NCBI GenBank assembly: GCA_965370435.1
Contig: CBDUUP010000174.1
Location: forward strand, 1-9,086
Reading direction: 5' to 3'
Length of the DNA: 9,086 nucleotides
From: CBDUUP01 sp965370435
Lineage (GTDB): Bacteria; Chloroflexota; Anaerolineae; Anaerolineales; UBA11579
Numbering within the stretch: the first letter of the stretch is position 1; every line of letters begins with the position of its first letter. The notes beneath the pieces were generated by a model that did no database searches, was not told the origin of the DNA, and saw only the letters and a program-made list of their open reading frames with translations. Made by a program: the position numbers and the translations under genes. Shown piece by piece: positions 1 to 5,428 of this stretch.

Positions 1-259
1 GGACGACCTTATCGGTTTTTTCGCTTTCTTCGATGATGACGGCATTCGAGAGGACGAATTCTATCTCTTGGATGCGGCCTTCCAGGAAACCTTGTTGTTG
101 TTTAGCGGCGATGTAGTCGGCGTTTTCACTGAGGTCGCCTTGCTGGATGGCTGCCCGCAAGCGTTGGGATAATTCGATGCGCTCTACGTTGGTGAGCGAT
201 TCTAACTCGGCTCGCAGCTTCTCGGCGCCTTCGGGGGTGAGGTAGTTGGGTTCGTTCAT
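1..259 (-). CDS. greA: Transcription elongation factor GreA, N-terminal part (runs off the window)
   Basis: GreA binds the secondary channel of RNA polymerase and stimulates cleavage of backtracked transcripts. Reading leftwards from the ATG at 259-257 gives 86 codons (MNEPNYLTPEGAEKLRAELE...) before the window edge. The start matches the family: a short strand with a 'LTPEG..KL..EL' opening, then a long antiparallel coiled coil. The tip motif GDLSENADY at about residues 41-49 carries the two conserved acidic residues (D42, E45) that place Mg2+ in the polymerase active site. The start is supported by AAGGA about 9 nt upstream and by a consensus -10 box further up. The gene lies 90 bp downstream of dgt on the same strand, separated from it by a perfect hairpin. 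Only the coiled-coil half is present; the C-terminal FKBP-like domain is outside the window. GreB is less likely given the exact tip motif. Confidence 0.93.
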   Translation of the reverse strand, partial: MNEPNYLTPEGAEKLRAELESLTNVERIELSQRLRAAIQQGDLSENADYIAAKQQQGFLEGRIQEIEFVLSNAVIIEESEKTDKVV

Positions 260-282
260 GATCTGATTTCCTTATAGTAGGA

Positions 283-312
283 ATTATACACCTGTATCTG
301 GAAATATGCCTA
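283..312 (-). promoter_or_regulatory. Likely greA promoter (TATAAT box) and RBS
   Basis: On the minus strand a perfect TATAAT lies at 288-283. A weak -35 (TAGGCA, 312-307, 4 of 6 matches) sits 18 nt upstream. Transcription would start near 276, leaving a leader of about 17 nt containing AAGGA (271-267). The -35 candidate lies inside the left arm of the hairpin at 303-338, so dgt termination and greA initiation may share the same DNA. The -10 is clear; the -35 is weak. Confidence 0.55.
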
Positions 313-338
313 ACCGCATTTATGCGGTTAGGCATATT
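303..338. terminator. Perfect 17-bp inverted repeat between dgt and greA; possible dgt terminator
   Basis: Arms 303-319 and 322-338 are perfectly complementary (AATATGCCTAACCGCAT and its reverse complement) around a 2-nt centre, so the real loop would be 4-6 nt. It starts 11 bp after the dgt stop codon. On the dgt transcript the stem ends in AUAUUUCC, which is U-rich but not a classic U-tract, so it is a plausible but imperfect Rho-independent terminator. It could equally be a dyad operator, because it overlaps the likely greA -35 region. Confidence 0.55.
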
Positions 339-349
339 GGTCTATGGAA

Positions 350-1501
350 TTAAGGAAGGGTTTTGGGGTTGAAGAGCTTATCGTGTTCGTTAGTAGCGTA
401 GCGGTCGGTCATGCCGGTAAGATAATCGCAGATGGCTCGCTCCAGGCCGCGTTCTTCAACCCATTCTTGAATGTGGCTGGGAAGCATAGCTGAGTCATCG
501 AGATATGCCTCGAACAGGTCGGTGAGGATGCGTTTGGCTTTATTGGCCATGCGAACCACCCGGTGGTGGCGGTAGAGATTGGCGTAGAGAAAATCTTTCA
601 GTTCACGGTTCCAGCGGTGCATGTCCTCGCTGTAGCCGGTCACGTTGTAATCCAGGCTTTGAAGCTCTTTGACAGTGCGCGCTTTGCTCTCCTTGATGCG
701 CTGGCCGGCAGCCTGGATCAAGTCAGTGGCCTGCTTGCCGATCAGGCGACGGATCAGGCGGTGGCGGCTGAGGTCGTCCACCACAGCCCCCCGCAGTTCG
801 ACGCTTTCCAGCAGGATCTCCCACATGGAAAGGCCTTCCAGCATTTCGGGCTTTATCATGCCGGAGCGCAGGCCGTCGTCCAGGTCGTGGGCGGTGTAGG
901 CCAGTTCGTCGGCCCCGTTGGCGATCTGGGCTTCCAGGTGGCCGCGCAGGTCAGGATCGTAATCGCCAGCCTCAGAGATGTCGTATTCGGTTTCGTGCTT
1001 GACGATGCCCTCCCGGGTTTCCCAGGTCAGGTTCAAACCGGAGAAGTCGGGGTAGCGGCGTTCCAATTCGGTCACGATCCGCAGGGATTGCCGGTTATGG
1101 TCGAATCCGCCGTGGTCTTTCATCAACCGGCTGAGGATGGCCTCCCCGGAATGGCCGAAGGGCGGGTGTCCCATATCGTGGGCCAGACAGATAGCCTCGG
1201 TGAGGTCTTCGTTTGCGCCCAGAGCGCGGGCCATAGTGCGCCCGATCTGGGCTACCTCCAGGGTGTGGGTCAGCCGGGTGCGGAAGTAGTCACCCTCGTA
1301 ATTGATGAAGACCTGGGTCTTGTATTCCAATCTACGGAAGCTGGTGGTGTGCAGGATGCGGTCCCGGTCGCGTTGGAAACGGGTGCGATATTGGGGTTCG
1401 TCTTCCGGGTAGGCGCGGCCTTTGCTGTCCTGGCTGCGGAGTCCATAGGGAGCCAGGCTTTGGTCTTCAATCTTTTCTAATTCAGCGCGAGTGTTGAACA
1501 T
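350..1501 (-). CDS. dgt: dGTPase-like HD-domain deoxyribonucleoside triphosphate triphosphohydrolase
   Basis: This 383-residue protein belongs to the deoxyguanosinetriphosphate triphosphohydrolase-like family, which cleaves dNTPs to deoxynucleoside and tripolyphosphate and helps balance dNTP pools in the cytoplasm. The N-terminus (LAPYG..S.DS.GR.YPE...RT.FQRDRDRI) and FRRLEYKTQVF (55-65) are typical. The HD metal site is complete: H79 in RLTHTLEV, H108-D109 in CLAHDMGHPPFGHSGE, and D206 in YTAHDLDDG. Length is normal for the short (about 340-400 aa) bacterial branch, whose members often act on several dNTPs, so dGTP specificity is not assured. ATG at 1501-1499 matches the usual MFNTR start, but no Shine-Dalgarno is visible; the bases before it are a C-run. 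It lies 112 bp downstream of ipk on the same strand, in a gap carrying a 9-bp triple repeat, and may be read through from that operon or from its own unseen promoter. Confidence 0.93.
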   Translation of the reverse strand: MFNTRAELEKIEDQSLAPYGLRSQDSKGRAYPEDEPQYRTRFQRDRDRILHTTSFRRLEYKTQVFINYEGDYFRTRLTHTLEVAQIGRTMARALGANEDLTEAICLAHDMGHPPFGHSGEAILSRLMKDHGGFDHNRQSLRIVTELERRYPDFSGLNLTWETREGIVKHETEYDISEAGDYDPDLRGHLEAQIANGADELAYTAHDLDDGLRSGMIKPEMLEGLSMWEILLESVELRGAVVDDLSRHRLIRRLIGKQATDLIQAAGQRIKESKARTVKELQSLDYNVTGYSEDMHRWNRELKDFLYANLYRHHRVVRMANKAKRILTDLFEAYLDDSAMLPSHIQEWVEERGLERAICDYLTGMTDRYATNEHDKLFNPKTLP

Positions 1502-1516
1502 GGGGGGAGAGGTTCG

Positions 1517-1543
1517 AACTGGTCTAATTGGTCTGACTGGTCT
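1517..1543. repeat. Three tandem 9-bp repeats upstream of dgt
   Basis: Units AACTGGTCT, AATTGGTCT and GACTGGTCT follow each other without gaps, ending 16 bp before the dgt start. On the coding strand they read AGACCAGTC / AGACCAATT / AGACCAGTT. They could be iterated binding sites for a regulator, or just one of the simple tandem repeats seen in nearly every gap of this window. The rest of 1502-1613 shows no clear promoter or terminator. Confidence 0.7.
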
Positions 1544-1613
1544 TAATAATCCTGGTGGCGTTGTTTAAGGGCTCATCTTGTGATTAGGAGTCTAATGCAG
1601 GATAGGGTGGATG

Positions 1614-2471
1614 TCAATTGCTTTGGAGAACCGTCCCCACCTTTGCGCCCAGCAGCGCTTGCTTGATGATACCCGAGGGTTTGCCTGAAAAAATGCGCAC
1701 TTCCAGGCCGGGGAGTTCTTCCACCAGGGCCAGCATCTGCTGAACTTTGCTGTCCATGCCGCCGGTCACGTCGGTGGCCGTGGAGCCGCTCAACGCGGGA
1801 GCCACCTCTTCCAGGTTCTGCGGGGTGATAGCGTCAATCAACTGGGTGCATGTGGGGAAGTCAGCCCACACGCCCGGCTCCAGCCCGGCCAGCAGGATGC
1901 GCGCCGGATGCAGGCGGCGGGCCAGATAGATGAATTGGTCTTCGGTGGAGAGGATGGTCCCGCCGCGGGCAGTGTCAAAGACCACGTCGCCGTTGACCAC
2001 TGGCAGCAGTCCGTCCTCCAGGGCAGCTTGCACCGGCCCAAGATTCCAAGAAATGATCTCGCCATCCTCTGCCGTTGCTCCGGCTGAAGCGGGGAAAGAC
2101 ACCGCCGGAAGCCCGGCCCCGTGCAAAGCTTCGATCACCAACCGGGTGAGCGCCGAAGCCTGCATCCAAACCTCGGCGAAACCCAGCCACTGCTCGGGGG
2201 TCTGCACGCCCTGGCGGGTGCCGTATTTGGAGGCTGGTACGTGCCCGAACGAACCCGAGCCGTGGCCCAGGATTAGGCGCACGTTGGGAGCCTCTTCGCG
2301 GGCCGCGGTGATCTCCTCGGCGATGCGCGTTAATACCTCCAGGCGGGGCGTGCTGGGCTGGGTCTTGTCCGTTATCAAGGAACCGCCGAGTTTAAGAAAA
2401 GCTAGGGAGCTGGGGTGCTGGGGGGCTGGGGAGCTTGGATGTTTGGTATCTTGCTGTGGTGATTTTGTCAT
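1614..2471 (-). CDS. ipk: Isopentenyl phosphate kinase (alternative mevalonate pathway)
   Basis: IPK phosphorylates isopentenyl phosphate to isopentenyl diphosphate with ATP, the last step of the alternative mevalonate pathway. The 285-residue product has the amino-acid-kinase fold signatures: KLGGSLITDK (27-36), HGSGSFGH (70-77) whose last histidine matches the IPK-specific catalytic His, VVNGDVVFD (158-166), STEDQ (175-179), and DVTGGMDSKV (234-243) for ATP binding. The His-containing glycine loop separates it from acetylglutamate and uridylate kinases. The ATG at 2471 overlaps the upstream stop as ATGA, suggesting translational coupling. The first ~22 residues (rich in P, S, Q, H) are an unusual extension encoded by a simple C/T/G-rich repeat; family members normally reach the KLGGS strand within about 6 residues, and no ATG, GTG or TTG lies in frame between. 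Mevalonate kinase sits upstream in the same operon. Confidence 0.93.
   Translation of the reverse strand: MTKSPQQDTKHPSSPAPQHPSSLAFLKLGGSLITDKTQPSTPRLEVLTRIAEEITAAREEAPNVRLILGHGSGSFGHVPASKYGTRQGVQTPEQWLGFAEVWMQASALTRLVIEALHGAGLPAVSFPASAGATAEDGEIISWNLGPVQAALEDGLLPVVNGDVVFDTARGGTILSTEDQFIYLARRLHPARILLAGLEPGVWADFPTCTQLIDAITPQNLEEVAPALSGSTATDVTGGMDSKVQQMLALVEELPGLEVRIFSGKPSGIIKQALLGAKVGTVLQSN
2401..2440. repeat. Simple GGGAGCTGGGGTGCTGGG-type repeat inside the 5' end of ipk
   Basis: On the plus strand this stretch is an irregular tandem of GGGAGCT / GGGGTGCT / GGGGGGCT / GGGGAGCT-like units about 8 bp long. It lies within the translated N-terminal extension of ipk and encodes its PSSPAPQHPSS segment. 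It resembles spacer DNA rather than conserved coding sequence. Confidence 0.65.
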
Positions 2472-2923
2472 GAACCACCTCCACCCAGTTTACTCTTATT
2501 CTCGCTGCCGCTCTTGCTCCCTCTGTCCCCTGTTCCTTTGTTCGCTTTCTTCAATATCCATGGTTTCGGATTGACGATCATTTTCACCAGCTTCCCAATA
2601 ATATGGTCATATGTTTTTCTTAATTCTCGGCTTTGTTCATCGGTTAGATAACCAGATTTTAGAGCAAAGGCTAGCCAGGTTTGTGTCTCAGCGGCTTCTG
2701 CTTCTGAATCGTTGAGTTTATGCACAAAAGATGCCTCGTAACGTCGTTTGCGCCACGCTTCAGCGATATTAGCACACACAGACCGCGATGAGCGTCTTAT
2801 TTGGTCAGTGAGTGCATATCGCTCTTCTGGAGGAAATGCTTTTGTGGTATTAAAAATGCGCATGGCAGCGTCAAATGCCATCCGGTAAACGTCCAACTCC
2901 TCATGACTCTGGATTCTGCCCAT
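2468..2923 (-). CDS. Four-helix-bundle protein of the 23S rRNA intervening-sequence (IVP/S23) family
   Basis: This family was first found as ORFs inside 23S rRNA intervening sequences and is common as stand-alone genes; its cellular role is unknown, though a relative (Avd) binds the reverse transcriptase of diversity-generating retroelements. The 151-residue product shows the family pattern: helix 1 'SHEELDVYRMAFDAAMRIF' (6-24), FPPEERYALTDQIRRSSRSV (30-49), ANIAEAWRKRRYEASFVHKL (51-70), EAEAAETQTWLAFAL (74-88), and a last helix to about residue 118. Usual length is about 115-125, so residues ~128-151 (G/S/K-rich, ending in GGGGS) are a low-complexity tail. ATG at 2923 has GGAG 8-9 nt upstream. 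The gene lies 18 bp after mevalonate kinase and overlaps ipk by 4 bp. Its DNA is visibly AT-richer than both neighbours, which suggests insertion into an existing mevalonate operon. No reverse transcriptase or rRNA is nearby. Confidence 0.87.
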   Translation of the reverse strand: MGRIQSHEELDVYRMAFDAAMRIFNTTKAFPPEERYALTDQIRRSSRSVCANIAEAWRKRRYEASFVHKLNDSEAEAAETQTWLAFALKSGYLTDEQSRELRKTYDHIIGKLVKMIVNPKPWILKKANKGTGDRGSKSGSENKSKLGGGGS

Positions 2924-2941
2924 TAGTTATTCTCCATAAAT

Positions 2942-3940
2942 TCATCCAATCCCTCGTACATCTGTTGATCCCCTCTCCCTTGCTCCCAAACTCCCTTGCC
3001 CCCCGACAGTCGTGGTGATAGTGTTGGTAGCGCCAGCCGACATTAAAGCCTCAGCTACGGTTTGTGCCATATCTGGCAGGACGAGGGCGATCATATTCCC
3101 GCCTCGCCCCGCGCCGGACATCTTGGCGCCTAACGCTCCCGCTTCGCGGGCCGCGCCAACTAATTGGTCTAGCTCTGGCGAGGAGACGGTCATCTTTTGC
3201 AGCCAGGCGTGGTTCTCGTCCATCAACGCGCCCAGGGATTCGGGTTGGCCGTCTTCGATGGCTTGACGGGCCTTCTGCGCTATGGCGCTCACCTCATCGA
3301 AAATGGCTTCGTATTGGGCTTTGTCAGCCTGCCACAGCTCCCTCAAATCGCCCACGGCGACCGCGGTTGAGCTGGCGATTCCGGTGTCGCCGATGACGAT
3401 GGTGAAGGGTTTCTTCACCTGGAAGGTTTGGATGGGCCGCTCCCGGATGAAGTATACCGGCATGGCGTAGGTGACGACGGTGTTGTCAATCCCGGAGGGC
3501 GTGCCGTGGTGGATCTTTTCCACGTCGTAGGTCAGGGCGGAGACCTCTTCGTCGGGCAGCGGGCGACCCAGGAATGCTGACACGGCCCGGATGATGGCGA
3601 CCGAGACTGCGGCTCCCGAACCCAGCCCCGCCGCCAGCGGTATGGTCGAACTGATCCGCAATTTGAAGGCCGGAGGCTTGGAAACGCCCAGCGCGGCGAA
3701 GGTTCCCGATATGGCTTTGGCGATGGCGTCGTCCAGCGGCAGGCTGCTCAGCACGCTGTCCAGTCTCACGTCGGGGGCCTGCACCTGCACGCTGCCCGGC
3801 TCAGCCCGGGGATCGGCTGTCAGAATAGCTTTGGCCTTCACCTGCGCCACCGGCGCAGCGATCGCCGGGCGACCATAGACCACGGCGTGTTCGCCGAAGA
3901 GGATGATCTTTCCGGGAGCGGAGGCTGAGTATGCGGGCAT
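2942..3940 (-). CDS. mvk: Mevalonate kinase (GHMP kinase superfamily)
   Basis: Phosphorylates (R)-mevalonate at the 5-hydroxyl with ATP, giving 5-phosphomevalonate. The 332-residue sequence holds all three GHMP motifs: SAPGKIILFGEHAVVYG (7-23) with K11; PLAAGLGSGAAVSVA (101-115), the phosphate-binding loop; and GAKMSGAGRGGNM (271-283). The spacing E141-x(10)-D152 in EKIHHGTPSGIDN matches the Mg2+-binding Glu and catalytic Asp of characterised mevalonate kinases, and HGTPSGIDN separates it from galacto- and homoserine kinases. ATG at 3940 gives the normal MPAYSASAPGK start, but only a C-rich stretch precedes it, so no Shine-Dalgarno is seen. The last ~20 residues (from about GGQGSLGARERG) come from a purine-rich simple sequence and go beyond the conserved fold. 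It heads the mvk / four-helix bundle / ipk operon. Confidence 0.95.
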   Translation of the reverse strand: MPAYSASAPGKIILFGEHAVVYGRPAIAAPVAQVKAKAILTADPRAEPGSVQVQAPDVRLDSVLSSLPLDDAIAKAISGTFAALGVSKPPAFKLRISSTIPLAAGLGSGAAVSVAIIRAVSAFLGRPLPDEEVSALTYDVEKIHHGTPSGIDNTVVTYAMPVYFIRERPIQTFQVKKPFTIVIGDTGIASSTAVAVGDLRELWQADKAQYEAIFDEVSAIAQKARQAIEDGQPESLGALMDENHAWLQKMTVSSPELDQLVGAAREAGALGAKMSGAGRGGNMIALVLPDMAQTVAEALMSAGATNTITTTVGGQGSLGARERGSTDVRGIG

Positions 3941-3957
3941 GGGGTGGGGGAAAGGTA

Positions 3958-3987
3958 ATTAGTGATTGGGTGATTAGTGATTGGGTA
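3958..3987. repeat. Two tandem 15-bp repeats upstream of mvk
   Basis: ATTAGTGATTGGGTG at 3958-3972 is followed directly by ATTAGTGATTGGGTA at 3973-3987 (14/15 identical). It lies in the probable mvk leader, 18 bp before the start codon. The neighbouring 4054-4079 (TTGCCTGGTTGCCTGATTACC) is another short imperfect repeat. Confidence 0.7.
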
Positions 3988-4017
3988 ACAAGTATGTTCG
4001 ATTAGAACAGATATCGA

Positions 4018-4045
4018 ATTATGGATAAATCCTGTATGTTCACAA
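4018..4045 (-). promoter_or_regulatory. Tentative promoter for the mvk operon
   Basis: On the minus strand TTGTGA (4045-4040, 4 of 6 matches to TTGACA) is followed after 16 nt by CATAAT (4023-4018, 5 of 6 matches to TATAAT). Transcription would begin near 4011, giving a leader of about 70 nt that includes the 15-bp repeats. The 140 bp gap to the upstream phosphoribosyltransferase gene also allows read-through. Based only on box similarity. Confidence 0.3.
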
Positions 4046-4080
4046 AACCTTATTGCCTGGTTGCCTGATTACCTACCAAT

Positions 4081-4950
4081 CTAAAAAATATAGAAAATGA
4101 GCAGCACCGCGATCCCAAACAACACCAACGTCACTTGCAAGGGCCGGTCGGCGTAGAGCACTTCCACCGGCCCGCTGCCAATCTCTTCCACTTGAACCAG
4201 GTACAGATAGCGGAAGATGCCGTAGATGAGGAAAGGGATGGTCAGCATCATCACGTGGTTGGGGGGCAGGTTTTCGGCGAAGAAGGTGTACAAGCTGTAG
4301 GTGGTGACCGTCATGCTGGAGACGATCATGATCAATTGGTCCAGGAAGGGGATGGTGTAGCCGTCCAGAACTTTACGGGTGGCAGTGGCCTCGGCTTTCA
4401 TCAAGGTCAACTCGGCCCGGCGTTTTCCGATGCCTAGGTAGAGCGCCAGGAAAGTGGTGAACAGGTAGAGCCAGGGAGAGAAGCGTTCGACCTCAATGAG
4501 GGTCACTCCCGCCGCCACCCGCAGCACGTAGAAACTCGCCAGCGCCAGCACGTCCAGCAAGGGGATGTGCTTGAGTCGAAACGAGTAGACCAAGTTGAGC
4601 AGCAAGTAGGTCAAGCCGAAAGCGGCGAAAACCGGCGAGAGCTTGTAAGCCAATGCGGTCGCGGCCACGAACAGAAGAGCCGCTGCTGCCAATGCCGCCG
4701 GGATGGACAGTTCTCCCGCCGCGATGGGGCGGAATCGCTTGGTAGGATGTTTGCGGTCGGCTTTTACGTCGCTCAGGTCGTTGATGAAATAAACGGCGCT
4801 GGAGAACAGGCAGAACAGGCCAAACCCCGCCAGGGTGCGGAGAAAAGCCTCCGGGTTGGTGAGCTGCCGGTCGAAGATCAGCCCCGCGAACAGGAACCCG
4901 TTCTTGACCCATTGTTTGGGCCGCATGGTCTTTATCAAGGCGATGAGCAT
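4081..4950 (-). CDS. Decaprenyl-phosphate phosphoribosyltransferase-like UbiA prenyltransferase
   Basis: This 289-residue integral membrane protein belongs to the UbiA superfamily, in the branch that transfers 5-phosphoribose from PRPP to decaprenyl phosphate (first step to decaprenyl-phosphoryl-arabinose in mycobacteria). It opens with the branch-specific TMRPKQWVKNGFLFAGLIF (8-26). The first Asp-rich motif is NDLSDVKADRKHPTKRFRPIAAGE (57-80; N57, D58, D61, D65), with the HPTK..RPIA extension typical of this branch. YSFRLKHIPLLDVL (122-135) is the second motif region, with D133, and LGIGKRRAEL (172-181) follows. Hydrophobic segments at about 38-56, 83-103, 107-123, 135-152, 158-174, 204-226, 234-252 and 271-289 fit the 8-9 helix fold. 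ATG at 4950 is preceded after 6 nt by a -10-like TATCAT with no Shine-Dalgarno. The lipid acceptor may be another polyprenyl phosphate in this organism. It lies upstream of the mevalonate operon that feeds polyprenyl synthesis. Confidence 0.88.
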   Translation of the reverse strand: MLIALIKTMRPKQWVKNGFLFAGLIFDRQLTNPEAFLRTLAGFGLFCLFSSAVYFINDLSDVKADRKHPTKRFRPIAAGELSIPAALAAAALLFVAATALAYKLSPVFAAFGLTYLLLNLVYSFRLKHIPLLDVLALASFYVLRVAAGVTLIEVERFSPWLYLFTTFLALYLGIGKRRAELTLMKAEATATRKVLDGYTIPFLDQLIMIVSSMTVTTYSLYTFFAENLPPNHVMMLTIPFLIYGIFRYLYLVQVEEIGSGPVEVLYADRPLQVTLVLFGIAVLLIFYIF

Positions 4951-4956
4951 AGGGTT

Positions 4957-4985
4957 ATGATAGCACGACTTGGGGAGAATCGTAA
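4957..4985 (-). promoter_or_regulatory. Putative promoter of the phosphoribosyltransferase gene; leaderless arrangement
   Basis: On the minus strand TTACGA (4985-4980, 3 of 6 matches) is followed after 17 nt by TATCAT (4962-4957, 5 of 6 matches). Only 6 nt (AACCCT) separate the -10 from the ATG, so transcription would start at or next to the initiation codon. No Shine-Dalgarno is present, which fits a leaderless mRNA. Confidence 0.45.
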
Positions 4986-5132
4986 GTGAATGTTAGCCGA
5001 TGTAATTATGAATGCAAAAGATGTTAGGGAGACACGCACCCTCCCGCAGGTTTGTCTTGCCTTGGCTATTTTCCATCACTCAAACAACCTGCATAGTTTC
5101 TATTGAGCCAATAACATCATAAGCTGCCCCGG

Positions 5133-5315
5133 GTGCATTTCAGTTTGGGGGTAATTGGCGACTAAAGTCGCAGTGACTAAAGTCGCGCCAACATTTACAA
5201 AGTCGGCCTTCGCCGACTCAAAAGGCTTTTAGTCCGCCGAAGGGCGGATTTCGTAGTTGTAGGTGCGACTTTAGTCGCTGTGTCGCGCCAAACCCGCCCC
5301 CAAAATGAAATACAC
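5133..5315. repeat. Composite palindromic repeat element with 19-bp imperfect terminal inverted repeats
   Basis: GTGCATTTCAGTTTGGGGG (5133-5151) is matched at the other end by the reverse complement of 5297-5315, GTGTATTTCATTTTGGGGG (17/19 identical). Inside are three copies of a 14-bp palindrome, GCGACT-AA-AGTCGC (5158-5171), GTGACT-AA-AGTCGC (5173-5186) and GCGACT-TT-AGTCGC (5265-5278). Two hairpins occupy the centre: AGTCGGC-CTTC-GCCGACT (5201-5218) and AGTCCGCC-GAAG-GGCGGATT (5231-5250). The whole can fold as one branched hairpin. It has no ORF and no convincing target duplication (CCGG at 5129 and 5319 is too short). It is best viewed as a REP/MITE-like unit. Confidence 0.7.
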
Positions 5316-5323
5316 TCACCGGC

Positions 5324-5344
5324 CACTTGCCACTTGCCACTTGC
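5324..5344. repeat. Three perfect tandem CACTTGC repeats
   Basis: CACTTGC occurs three times in a row (5324-5330, 5331-5337, 5338-5344), directly after the palindromic element. A TTG-initiated upstream extension of the tlyA frame (from 5327) would translate this repeat, which argues against that longer start. Confidence 0.8.
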
Positions 5345-5392
5345 CCACCCCATAGACGATATGCGATTGCCCTGATTCGTGGAAAGTTCAAG

Positions 5393-5422
5393 GCGACACT
5401 CTCCATTCCGAAATGTTACAAT
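5393..5422 (+). promoter_or_regulatory. Putative tlyA promoter; leaderless arrangement
   Basis: GCGACA (5393-5398, 4 of 6 matches to TTGACA), an 18-nt spacer, then TACAAT (5417-5422, 5 of 6 matches to TATAAT). The tlyA ATG begins 6 nt after the -10 box, so the predicted transcript starts at the initiation codon. No Shine-Dalgarno lies before the ATG. Confidence 0.5.
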
Positions 5423-5428
5423 ACCCCC

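Larger units (their letters stand above)
4951..5428. other. Divergent intergenic region (478 bp)
   Basis: No credible gene lies here. It separates leftward from rightward transcription and holds, in order, the leaderless-type promoter of the phosphoribosyltransferase gene (4957-4985), about 145 bp with no recognised feature apart from weak dyads (GCAGGTT 5046 / AACCTGC 5086; TTGGCT 5062 / AGCCAA 5106), the palindromic element 5133-5315, a CACTTGC tandem repeat (5324-5344), and the tlyA promoter (5393-5422). Confidence 0.7.

Noticed and set aside
126..335. 69-codon minus-strand frame beginning in the 303-338 hairpin
   Set aside because: It overlaps greA in another frame and its start lies in the inverted repeat; the product is R/H-rich with no family features.
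563..1480. 305-codon open frame on the plus strand, opposite dgt
   Set aside because: It is a shadow of dgt; its product is compositionally odd (V/G/A/Q-rich, no motifs), while the minus frame has a full HD active site.
1930..2574. 214-codon plus-strand frame across ipk and the four-helix-bundle gene
   Set aside because: It crosses two well-supported genes on the other strand and includes the simple repeat; no recognisable domain.
2468..2923. Avd accessory gene of a diversity-generating retroelement, or a 23S rRNA intervening sequence
   Set aside because: No reverse transcriptase, template/variable repeat pair or rRNA sequence is present; the gene is flanked by mevalonate pathway genes.
2513..2987. 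9-bp direct repeat CTTGCTCCC (2513-2521 and 2979-2987) flanking the four-helix-bundle gene, as a possible target duplication
   Set aside because: Both copies lie in C/T-rich simple sequence where such matches are expected by chance, and no inverted repeats bound the segment.
5327..5428. 34-codon TTG-initiated upstream extension of tlyA
   Set aside because: It would translate the CACTTGC repeat and the promoter; the conserved S4 domain begins at the ATG at 5429.
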